Virus record (IMG/VR): IMGVR_UViG_3300009175_000013
Span: 1 to 64,000 of that record
Strand: one strand, 5' to 3'
Length of the DNA: 64,000 nucleotides
From: a virus
Positions 14,587-21,788 of this stretch are shown here, one piece after another (within the stretch, counting starts at the first letter, position 1; every line of letters starts with the position of its first letter). The notes below the pieces were generated by a model. It was not told the DNA's origin. It saw only the letters and a list, made by a program, of their open reading frames with translations, and made no database searches. A program made the position numbers and the translations under genes.

Positions 14587-16128
14587 TTACAGATTCGATA
14601 CGGTGATGGTGGCATAGTAAAGTCCACCATCTTCTATCAACTTCTTACCATACCGCGTCATGATGCCCTTGCTCGGCGTATAGGAGTTTGGATCCAATAC
14701 GGTCGGGGTCGAGAGGAGGGGGATGTACGGAGCATAGAAGTATCCAGCATCCAGGACCGAATTGCCCTTATAACCCAAGAGGATCTTGCAGTTGGGGAAC
14801 AGCGGGTCCTTGAAGAGCTGGAGTTTGCCCTGGATGGTGCCGGCGTTCATGATGCCGATATCCATGCCTTCGTCGACCATGGCGTCGGAGCCACGGAAGT
14901 CGTTGAGCTGCTCGAACTTGGAGCTGATGTCCGCGGAGGTGACCATCCAGTTGGCGGGGCCACGGAGGGTGGTCCGGTGGATGATGTTGGCAACTTCGAG
15001 GACTTTGTAGAGCAGAGCGATGTTGCGGTCGGTGAAGTTGACGGAGGCTCCGGCGGCGGTGGCGAAGTTGTGGGAGGCCCGAATTGCCGCACTGATAATC
15101 AGGTCGTTGATGATTTCACGGTCGATTTCGGCGACCATTTCATCAGCCATCAAATCGGTGAGGGTGGATTCGGCGTCGATGTTGTGTACGGCCTTGAGGT
15201 CTTGGGCGGCTTCCAGCGACCAGGCGGTCTTGAGCTTGCGGGTAACGGCGGCGACGGAGTCGCTGTCGATGCTCAGGGTGAGTTCGGGCTGGAAGGGGTT
15301 GGCTTCGAGGTCGTATTCGTAGTTGACGCGGGCGAATGCGCCGACTGGGAAGGTTCCAGCATCGAATTTGACTTTGAGTTCGCCGGTGGTGTTGCTGAAG
15401 CTGGAGTAGGAGGTATCAACGGTGATACCGGAGGTGACATCGCAGCCTTCGCCGAGGACTACGACATCGACTGCGCCGTCGGAGTCGAAGGTGACTTGGA
15501 CGCAGGGGACCATGTTTTCGCAGGTGGCGCTCTTCTGGGCGAGGTCGTAGACGTTGAGGACTACGGTGCCGGCGAGTACTGGGCGGTGTTGGAGGATGTG
15601 ATCGACTTTGTTGGCGGCGAAGGTGGTGACGTCTTCGTCACGGACTTGCTGCGAGGAGTAGTAGGGGTCGAGTGCCCAGCCGTTTTGCTTGGCGAAGGTT
15701 TGGCTGGTGTTTTGACGCATGATCTGGGTTCCGGCGACCGTCTGGCCCTTGGTGAGGGCGTAGCGGTAGCGGATGTAGAAGATCAGGCTGGCGGGCTGGC
15801 TCATTGGCTGGACGCCGACGAGGTTGTCGGAGATCAGGCGAGCGTAGCTCTTGCGGATGAGGGGGAGGGCGAACCGGGTGAAGTCGGCGACGTTGCCGGT
15901 GGTGGTGACGTCTTCGAACAGCACGGTGCGGTTTTTGGGGTCCCAGGCCTTGTGCTGGTTTTCAAGCAGGGTGGCCATGAGGCCGAGTTTGCCCTTCTTG
16001 ATTTCGCGGCACTTCTGGAGGACTGGGCTCCAGCGGGCGACGTCCTGGTTTTTCTTGGATTCGGCCAGGACTGCGGCTTTGTGGGAGTCGCGGGTTTCAG
16101 TGATTGTGGTTTTGACGTGTTCTGCCAT
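14587..16128 (-). CDS. major capsid protein (T4 gp23-like, HK97 fold)
   Basis: 513 residues. The signature FALPLIRKSYARLISDNLVG then VQPMSQPASLIFYIRYRYA is the conserved N-arm/spine region of T4 gp23-type capsid proteins. Length matches gp23 (about 520). An LxE sequence (L21-A22-E23) near the N-terminus could be a prohead-protease cleavage site; this is inference. Order agrees with T4: portal, protease, scaffold, capsid. A GGAG site (GGAGAAATACCC before ATG 16128) sets the start, and a strong terminator follows. Assembles into the icosahedral shell around the scaffold. Confidence 0.93.
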   Translation of the reverse strand: MAEHVKTTITETRDSHKAAVLAESKKNQDVARWSPVLQKCREIKKGKLGLMATLLENQHKAWDPKNRTVLFEDVTTTGNVADFTRFALPLIRKSYARLISDNLVGVQPMSQPASLIFYIRYRYALTKGQTVAGTQIMRQNTSQTFAKQNGWALDPYYSSQQVRDEDVTTFAANKVDHILQHRPVLAGTVVLNVYDLAQKSATCENMVPCVQVTFDSDGAVDVVVLGEGCDVTSGITVDTSYSSFSNTTGELKVKFDAGTFPVGAFARVNYEYDLEANPFQPELTLSIDSDSVAAVTRKLKTAWSLEAAQDLKAVHNIDAESTLTDLMADEMVAEIDREIINDLIISAAIRASHNFATAAGASVNFTDRNIALLYKVLEVANIIHRTTLRGPANWMVTSADISSKFEQLNDFRGSDAMVDEGMDIGIMNAGTIQGKLQLFKDPLFPNCKILLGYKGNSVLDAGYFYAPYIPLLSTPTVLDPNSYTPSKGIMTRYGKKLIEDGGLYYATITVSNL

Positions 16129-16144
16129 GGGTATTTCTCCTTAT

Positions 16145-16182
16145 CCTGGCAAATCCCATTTCTTAATTATAGGTTTGCCTGG
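16145..16182 (-). promoter_or_regulatory. imperfect hairpin with an internal TATAAT, upstream of the capsid gene
   Basis: CCTGGCAAA (16145-16153) pairs with TTTGCCTGG (16174-16182) with one mismatch. On the minus strand the loop contains CCTATAATTAAG. It lies between scaffold and capsid genes, where it could be a promoter, an RNA-processing site, or a partial terminator that sets their ratio. I cannot tell which. Confidence 0.4.
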
Positions 16183-16199
16183 AAGTTGTCTTTTTTCAG

Positions 16200-16973
16200 T
16201 TACTCTTCGAGCGATGCGGCGATGGCATCGGGGCTGAAGCTGTCGGCGATGACTGGGGCTTCCTTCTTGGGTTCCACTTTGGTGGCAACTTGGGAGTGGT
16301 CGCTCAGTCTGGTCGTCGCGGGTTCAGCTGACGGTTTGCGCCCTTCGGTGAGGGATTTGGCAGGTTCCTCTTTCTTGGCTTCGGGTTTGCCTTCGGTTTT
16401 CCCTTCGGCGACTGGTTTGGCTGGTTCCACCTTGGTTTCGTTGATGGGTTTGCCGGCTTTGACCAGGGCTTCTTGGAGTTCCTTGGCTAGGACCTTGTTC
16501 CGTTCGAGAGTTTTCCCGGCGATGCTGTGGGCGCGGATGGCCTTTTCGGCGAGCATCTTGGAGTTTTCCTGCTCAGCGTGGAGTTGCTCGGTGAGTTGCT
16601 GTACTTGCCCTTGGGCGGCCTTGACTTCCGCAGTATCGCCTTTGCCATTCACTTCCACTCCCTCGAGCAGAGCTGCGATGGATTGGAGTTTGGCTTCGGC
16701 AGCGGCGTCCTTTATGGCCACTTGCTTGGCAATCTGTTGCTCGATCTTCTCGGAACGGGTTTCGAAGAAAATCTGCACTTTGCGGGCAAGGTCACGCTTG
16801 TAACTTTCGACCTCTTCGAGGCAGAGGGCTTTCGCCTTTTCCAGGCGTTTCTGGTATTCTTCTTTGATTTCGGTGGCGGATTTGTTCTTCCACTCTTCGA
16901 GGGTCTTGACGATGGTAGTCGCGAGTTCTTTGGATCCACCGAGTTGTTCGAGTAGGGCTTTGATCTTTTCCAT
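16200..16973 (-). CDS. prohead scaffold/core protein (gp22-like)
   Basis: 257 residues. Long charged coiled-coil pattern from about residue 20 to 180 (EEWKNKSATEIKEEYQKRLE, LARKVQIFFETRSEKIEQQI), then a Lys/Glu/Pro-rich flexible tail. No globular domain. It sits directly upstream of the capsid gene, as gp22 does in T4. Expected to form the internal core on which the prohead is built and to be degraded by the prohead protease. Identification is by character and position, not by a sequence motif. Confidence 0.8.
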   Translation of the reverse strand: MEKIKALLEQLGGSKELATTIVKTLEEWKNKSATEIKEEYQKRLEKAKALCLEEVESYKRDLARKVQIFFETRSEKIEQQIAKQVAIKDAAAEAKLQSIAALLEGVEVNGKGDTAEVKAAQGQVQQLTEQLHAEQENSKMLAEKAIRAHSIAGKTLERNKVLAKELQEALVKAGKPINETKVEPAKPVAEGKTEGKPEAKKEEPAKSLTEGRKPSAEPATTRLSDHSQVATKVEPKKEAPVIADSFSPDAIAASLEE

Positions 16974-17019
16974 GAGCTTCTCCTCTGTGTCCTTTTAAAC
17001 TACAGACTCTTGGCCCTAC

Positions 17020-17358
17020 TTACTCAGGTTGTGGGCGAACGTCTTTGGTGGCCAGGCCGGACTTGGTGAATCCAGCAACGGAGGTGGTTTTCAGGCCGCC
17101 GCTGTTGCCTTTGGGCATGAGAGCTGGGCCTTTGCCCTTGGTGCCGCAGCACACGCTCTTGCCGCCCAGGTTGGCCATCTTGTGTTCGCCACCGGCGAAA
17201 TGTCCACCGCTGGTGACACCACCGGAGGTGCCGGCCATGGGGCGGACATTGGCTTTGGCGAGGCTCTTGCCGCCGCCGCCGCCGCCGATTGCTTTCATGC
17301 CGATTCCCGCCCCGCCGCTCTTGGTTCCCGAGAATCCAGTGAGAGTTTTGCCGGCCAT
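17020..17358 (-). CDS. Gly-rich small protein in the head module
   Basis: 112 residues with Gly-rich runs (KSGGAGIGMKAIGGGGGGK) and one CC pair. Basic and probably disordered. GGAG precedes ATG 17358, and a GAGCAAATGTAAATT element lies about 50 nt further upstream. Its position between scaffold and protease suggests a head component, but this is inference. Confidence 0.6.
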   Translation of the reverse strand: MAGKTLTGFSGTKSGGAGIGMKAIGGGGGGKSLAKANVRPMAGTSGGVTSGGHFAGGEHKMANLGGKSVCCGTKGKGPALMPKGNSGGLKTTSVAGFTKSGLATKDVRPQPE

Positions 17359-17432
17359 GTTTTGCTCCTCTGTAGATAACGGATGCTAGATGTCATCCTG
17401 TTTCCTAAAATTTACATTTGCTCGGAGGATGC

Positions 17433-17780
17433 ATGAGTAAAATAATGGCCATTGTAGAATCCATGATTGCCCATAAAGCCCATGTCGTAAAATGGCACCG
17501 CAACCTCCAGAATTGCATCCTCTTAACTCAGTGCCGAGTCTGCGGCAAGGATTCCAAAGTCTCTATTGACGCTATCTACCGTCAATACCAGAGGGGCAGC
17601 AAACTTTATAAGTGTAAGTCCTGCTCGAGCTCAATGGGATGGAGTGCATTATCACGCAAGGCCGCCGGCTCCCGCGCACGAAAGAACTGGAAAGATCCTA
17701 ATTATGCTGGGAAAATCGTGGGGAAGGCAATGGCCAGGAGCATTAAGAAGAAAGCTCGCAGTGGGTTGGATTTATTATAG
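17433..17780 (+). CDS. zinc-finger protein, possibly homing-nuclease related
   Basis: 115 residues from ATG 17433 with GGAGG 5-9 nt upstream. Contains CRVC (about residue 34) and CKSC (about 64), a probable zinc ribbon. A basic helical tail (KNWKDPNYAGKIVGKAMARSIKKK) resembles DNA-binding modules found in phage homing nucleases. No catalytic domain. It is on the plus strand inside the otherwise minus-strand head module. Confidence 0.6.
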   Translation: MSKIMAIVESMIAHKAHVVKWHRNLQNCILLTQCRVCGKDSKVSIDAIYRQYQRGSKLYKCKSCSSSMGWSALSRKAAGSRARKNWKDPNYAGKIVGKAMARSIKKKARSGLDLL

Positions 17781-17794
17781 CTCAAAGATAAGGT

Positions 17795-18118
17795 ATGAAG
17801 CTCAAGACTTTATTCGAGGAAGTTCAGCCAGACATCCAGGCTTTTGCAGATTTGTTCGGGCTAACGGTCACGCCAGCGGGGCGTGATACCTATTCCGATG
17901 CTCCTGCTTTTTATTTGAGTGAAGGGCCGCTGGCACGCGCTGGTGAGGGGTTCGCAACTCCTACTTATTATGTATTTCTTCCTGCTGCGTCCAGGAATTT
18001 ATTCATCCAGGGTGCTTTTAATGGGACGCAGGATGCACAGGGCTTTCCGACGCGGTGGCCTTTGACGCGGTTTGCCGAGGCGGGGATGTTGTCGGGTGGG
18101 GATACCATTAAGCTCTAA
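17795..18118 (+). CDS. hypothetical protein
   Basis: 107 residues. Starts with MKLKTLFEEVQPDIQAFADL and ends LSGGDTIKL. It is a compact alpha/beta protein with no recognised motif, preceded by AAGG. It follows the zinc-finger gene on the plus strand and ends convergently with the protease gene, with a shared hairpin between. Confidence 0.6.
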   Translation: MKLKTLFEEVQPDIQAFADLFGLTVTPAGRDTYSDAPAFYLSEGPLARAGEGFATPTYYVFLPAASRNLFIQGAFNGTQDAQGFPTRWPLTRFAEAGMLSGGDTIKL

Positions 18119-18126
18119 ATAAGCCG

Positions 18127-18155
18127 ATGCCCCCGAGCTGTGAGAACGGGGGCAT
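18127..18155. terminator. bidirectional hairpin between convergent genes
   Basis: ATGCCCCCG (18127-18135) pairs with CGGGGGCAT (18147-18155). It separates the plus-strand gene ending at 18118 from the protease gene ending at 18186. No long T tract on either side, so efficiency is uncertain. Confidence 0.6.
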
Positions 18156-18185
18156 GGCGAGAGAGAGGGGGACAAGTGGGCTGTG

Positions 18186-18905
18186 TTATAGTCCGAGTTT
18201 CTGGCGTAATTCCCGCATCAGGGCTGCTCTGGTGTTCATCTGGGAGAGGTTGGCTCGCGTGATGATGCCACGGCGTGGTTTGCCTTGGCGGCTTTCCATT
18301 ACGGAGAGGGTGGCTTCCAGTACGGATGGTTCACCAACTACGTCCCAGGTGACGAAGCGGTAGCCGGGCTGGACGATGTAGCGTTCGTTCTCGGAGCCTT
18401 CGTTGACTACTTCCATGTCGCCGACGCCGCGCGAGGAGATGCCGAGCTTGACCCCAGCGCGGAGGAGTGCGGCGAGGTTTTTACCTTGGTCGGTGCCTTC
18501 GATGACTTCGGCTTCGCCGTAGACGTATTTGCCTTCGGTCCAGACTTTGGTGATGAGGTGGCTGACTCTTTCGAGGTGGATTTTGGCATCGGGCGGGTGG
18601 TCGAATTCGCCCATGACGACGCGGCGGGTGAGGTCGGGTTGGAGGGCTCCTACGGCTTCGCGGATGATTGGTCCGGTGTAGAGGCGGTGATTTTGGTTTT
18701 CTTCGTCCATCTTTTGGAAGATGCCGGTGATGCGGAGGATTTGTTTGGCTGCCGCTCCGGCGGCTTCGGAGAGAACGGACTTGACTTCTTTGACGTCGAA
18801 GGCGTAGGTTTCCTGGAGGAATTTCTTGCCGACGGGGATGATGCCGGTTTGGGCGATGAGGCCGCGATTGAATTCTTGCACGATCCCGGATTGTCTGGTG
18901 ATCAT
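18186..18905 (-). CDS. prohead maturation protease (T4 gp21-like serine protease)
   Basis: 239 residues from ATG 18905. This start is chosen because GGAGAG lies 4-9 nt upstream; an in-frame ATG 21 nt earlier has no such site. VVMGEFDHPPDAKIHLERVSHLI provides the catalytic His, and LGISSRGVGDME the catalytic Ser of the herpesvirus/T4 gp21-type prohead protease fold. Length is normal for gp21 (about 212). It processes capsid, scaffold and internal proteins during head maturation. A CAAAAATAA promoter-like box lies about 20 nt upstream. Confidence 0.9.
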   Translation of the reverse strand: MITRQSGIVQEFNRGLIAQTGIIPVGKKFLQETYAFDVKEVKSVLSEAAGAAAKQILRITGIFQKMDEENQNHRLYTGPIIREAVGALQPDLTRRVVMGEFDHPPDAKIHLERVSHLITKVWTEGKYVYGEAEVIEGTDQGKNLAALLRAGVKLGISSRGVGDMEVVNEGSENERYIVQPGYRFVTWDVVGEPSVLEATLSVMESRQGKPRRGIITRANLSQMNTRAALMRELRQKLGL

Positions 18906-18921
18906 AGTCTCTCCATGTTTT

Positions 18922-18938
18922 GCCAATTTATTTTTGCC
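18922..18938 (-). promoter_or_regulatory. late-promoter-like element CAAAAATAA
   Basis: The minus strand reads GGCAAAAATAAATTGGC, ending 17 nt upstream of the protease ATG at 18905, with GGAGAG between. Confidence 0.5.
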
Positions 18939-18959
18939 GGGATGGGATTATATATACGG

Positions 18960-18987
18960 CGAGGGCGTGCTGTTACACACGCCCTCG
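18960..18987 (-). terminator. hairpin after the 912-residue head-module gene
   Basis: A 10-bp perfect stem (CGAGGGCGTG with CACGCCCTCG) lies 13 nt after the stop of the minus-strand gene ending at 19000. It is followed on that strand by an AT-rich run but no pure T tract. Confidence 0.65.
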
Positions 18988-18999
18988 GTCTTCATCGGG

Positions 19000-21738
19000 T
19001 CATTTGGTCTCGACTGGCTTTGGCTCTTCTTTCTTTGGCTCTTCTGGCTTCTGTGCTGCTACTGGCTCTTTTGGCTCTTCTTTCGCTGCTGGCTCTTCTT
19101 TCTTTCCTGACTTCTTTGCTGCCATTTCTGCTTGCTTCGCTTTCCACCAATCACTGCCTTCTTGCACACCTTCCGGCTTGCCAGCTTCATCAACCGTAGC
19201 TTCACGGCCTTGCGGCTCAGCAGGTTGTTCCGCTGGCTTACCAGTCAGATTGCTTTCCGTAACGCGGAGCGACTCGATATTGGAATCGAGCCATTCCACA
19301 AATTCATCGATCGACGCTTCCTTATCCGAGGCTTCGCTCAGGAACAAAGCACCGCCGACCATCTCAGCAGGAACGGGGACCTCAATAGCCCCATTTTCGC
19401 TGAGGAGCACAAGGGGAGCCTGGCTATTATCCAGAACGAACTTGACGCCCTTGTACTCACCAAGGACGGCCTTCTCTTCGCGTTCCAGCCACTTGAGTTT
19501 CCCCTCATCAAGCTTATTGATGGAGGAACGCTTGAAGCCTTGCCGGCCTAGGCGACCCCGGAAGCGTTGCCACTTATACTGGCCCTCAGAAATAACCGTG
19601 CCGGTATCCTGAACGCTCTCGGGTGCACCCTGGGCTTGCTGGTACTGAGCGAGCAGTTGGCCACTGAGATCGGTCACCATCTGCTGCTGGGCCTTAGGAT
19701 CGGTCACGCCCTGGAGTTGTTGAGCCATACGCTGATTCTTGCGGATGTAGGCTTCAGCAGCCGCCTGTGCCGCCAAGGGGTCCTTAGCAGCATTGGGGTT
19801 GGTGGCGATTTCCTTCTTGAATTCTTCAACATCTTGGGTGCCGACAGCATCCTCGACGAGCGTGTGGTAGTCCCTATTCAGGTCGGATTCTACCATGCCC
19901 TTCGGGAGGCGATAGGGGTCATCCGGGTTTTCTTCATCCACGACTTCCGGCTCAACCTTGTTTTCAGCGACAGGCTCGGCTTCCGGCTGGATGATTTCGG
20001 CCTTGACGCCTTCAAACTTGGCGAACTCTTTCAGGAGATCTGATTCGAGGGACTCAGAGATGGCCGGACCGGCTGGCTCTTTGGACGCTAGGAGATTGCC
20101 TCCACCGCCAGCGCCCGCACCGCCCTTAGGTGCGCCACCGCCCAATCCGCCTTCTTCCTTCTTCTCGCCGCCTTCGCCGCCACCACCGCCCAGATCGCCA
20201 AGGTCGCCAAGGCTATCTAGGTCGAATCCACCCTCTCCTTCACCGCCCTCGCCACCGGGGGCTGGGGCGGGAGCTGCGGGAGGAGCAGCGGCGGCTGCGA
20301 TGGCCTTGGGATCGATACCCACCGTTACCACAATAGGCTTATCGGTAGCACCTGCACCGCTGGTAACTCCAGCTGGTTCTGCTGCTTTGGCTTCGCTACC
20401 GGCTGCGGCACCAACTTCAGCGGGGCCGCTTTCCCCGGCTTGGGAGCCTGGCATTGCGTCAAAATCGTTGAGACCGCCCGCTTCCATGAGCTTCAAGCTA
20501 CGGCCTGCCGCTTCGAGGGCTTCCATGGCCGCGTGAATAGAGGCGGTATCGCCCCTGGTCTCAATATTGTTAATCAATTCGTCGATCTTCTGGACAGTCT
20601 GCCCGCCAGCTTCGCCACCATTCTTGATCTTGTCCGCGAGCATCCGTAGTCCAGCGGCAGCGGCGTTTCGGTCAGTCTCGGTGACTTCCAAGATGGTGGG
20701 GAGGAATTGCTCATAGGCCTGCTCAAAGTTCTCGGCTTTCGCGAGCAAGTCCACATTCTCGAGCATAATGGGGTGCTCGGTCTTTTCGGCGGTCTTGCGC
20801 CAGGCGTCGATCAATTCTTCCCGGTTGACCTTGAGGTTGGTCTTCCGCATCAGGGTGGCCGTATCCCGCACGAGGTCTTCGTTGAAGCAGGCTTTGGTAG
20901 CCAACGTTTCGCCAATCAGTTTTTCCCATTGCGGGCCGTTGAGCAGGCAGAATTCCTGGTGCTCCTTCAGGAATTGCGAACTGAACCCCACTGCGTCAGT
21001 CAACTTATCCTGAGAAACCAGGCCGGCCACGCTCTCGATCATGGTCTGGAAATTGGGGCTGCGGTAGGCGCTGAGAGCAGCTTCCTGCATGTTGTGGGCG
21101 ACGAGCTTACGCGTAGTTAGCTCGGTAATCCCCAGGTCGAAGGATTTGTCTTTGGAGAAGGTGCCTTCGACGCCACCAGATTCACCAATGGTGATCTTAT
21201 CGGCTAGGAGCTCCACAATCTCTTCGGCAAGTGAGCGGCCCAAGCTCTTATTTTCGTGGACGGTGACTTGGCGGATGACGCCATCTTTGGTTTTGACGAC
21301 GCCACTGGAGGGTACGGCGGTGGAACGGAAGCGGCTGGCCGCAACGCGGTTATAGGCCGCATCGATATCCTTGGCACTGCTCTTCTCGATGGATTCCACG
21401 AGAGCGAAACAGGCCTGCTCAAACATCTCAGGCTTGGTGTCTTCATGGAGTTCGAGTTTCACAATGTTGTTGATCTTGACCCTGCCACCCTTCTCGCGTA
21501 CATGGTCGGCGATCAGGAATTCATTGGCAGTAGTATCTTCGATGATGAGCTTGGTAGATTGGAGTGCAGTGAGCTTCCAGGCTGCTCCCTGCTGTTCTCC
21601 CAGTCTCCGCACCGCATCCTCAAAGAAAGCGATTTGGGCTTGGGCTGACCCGTTGATCGCGGACAAGAACTTACGGGTATCCATAGTCACCTTCGCGGGG
21701 ACGGACGCCGAAGTTTCCTGATTGCGCTGTTGGGACAT
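19000..21738 (-). CDS. large head-module protein of unknown function
   Basis: About 912 residues from ATG 21738 (MSQQRNQETSASV), chosen for correct spacing to GGAG. Residues 1-420 are folded and helical. Residues 430-560 are a long Ala/Pro/Gly and Asp/Gly/Glu-rich linker (AAAAPPAAPAPAPGGEGGEG). Residues 600-800 are folded again, and the last 80 are a Lys/Glu/Pro tail. It sits between portal and protease, so it is probably a virion-internal or capsid-associated protein and a protease substrate. T4 gp67/gp68 occupy a similar place but are much smaller. No catalytic motif seen. Confidence 0.7.
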   Translation of the reverse strand: MSQQRNQETSASVPAKVTMDTRKFLSAINGSAQAQIAFFEDAVRRLGEQQGAAWKLTALQSTKLIIEDTTANEFLIADHVREKGGRVKINNIVKLELHEDTKPEMFEQACFALVESIEKSSAKDIDAAYNRVAASRFRSTAVPSSGVVKTKDGVIRQVTVHENKSLGRSLAEEIVELLADKITIGESGGVEGTFSKDKSFDLGITELTTRKLVAHNMQEAALSAYRSPNFQTMIESVAGLVSQDKLTDAVGFSSQFLKEHQEFCLLNGPQWEKLIGETLATKACFNEDLVRDTATLMRKTNLKVNREELIDAWRKTAEKTEHPIMLENVDLLAKAENFEQAYEQFLPTILEVTETDRNAAAAGLRMLADKIKNGGEAGGQTVQKIDELINNIETRGDTASIHAAMEALEAAGRSLKLMEAGGLNDFDAMPGSQAGESGPAEVGAAAGSEAKAAEPAGVTSGAGATDKPIVVTVGIDPKAIAAAAAPPAAPAPAPGGEGGEGEGGFDLDSLGDLGDLGGGGGEGGEKKEEGGLGGGAPKGGAGAGGGGNLLASKEPAGPAISESLESDLLKEFAKFEGVKAEIIQPEAEPVAENKVEPEVVDEENPDDPYRLPKGMVESDLNRDYHTLVEDAVGTQDVEEFKKEIATNPNAAKDPLAAQAAAEAYIRKNQRMAQQLQGVTDPKAQQQMVTDLSGQLLAQYQQAQGAPESVQDTGTVISEGQYKWQRFRGRLGRQGFKRSSINKLDEGKLKWLEREEKAVLGEYKGVKFVLDNSQAPLVLLSENGAIEVPVPAEMVGGALFLSEASDKEASIDEFVEWLDSNIESLRVTESNLTGKPAEQPAEPQGREATVDEAGKPEGVQEGSDWWKAKQAEMAAKKSGKKEEPAAKEEPKEPVAAQKPEEPKKEEPKPVETK

Positions 21739-21769
21739 TGCCATACTCCGATACAATGGACCTTGGATT

Positions 21770-21785
21770 CTGAATTATTTTTGAA
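21770..21785 (-). promoter_or_regulatory. late-promoter-like element CAAAAATAATTC
   Basis: The minus strand reads TTCAAAAATAATTCAG about 31 nt upstream of ATG 21738. The ATAATTCAGA continuation is shared with the box before the gene at 29539. Confidence 0.5.
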
Positions 21786-21788
21786 TAA

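Noticed and set aside
14407-16803. Long open plus-strand frame of about 800 codons
   Set aside because: It is antisense to the major capsid and scaffold genes, is very rich in Gly/Val/Asp as expected of a shadow frame, and has no ribosome-binding site.
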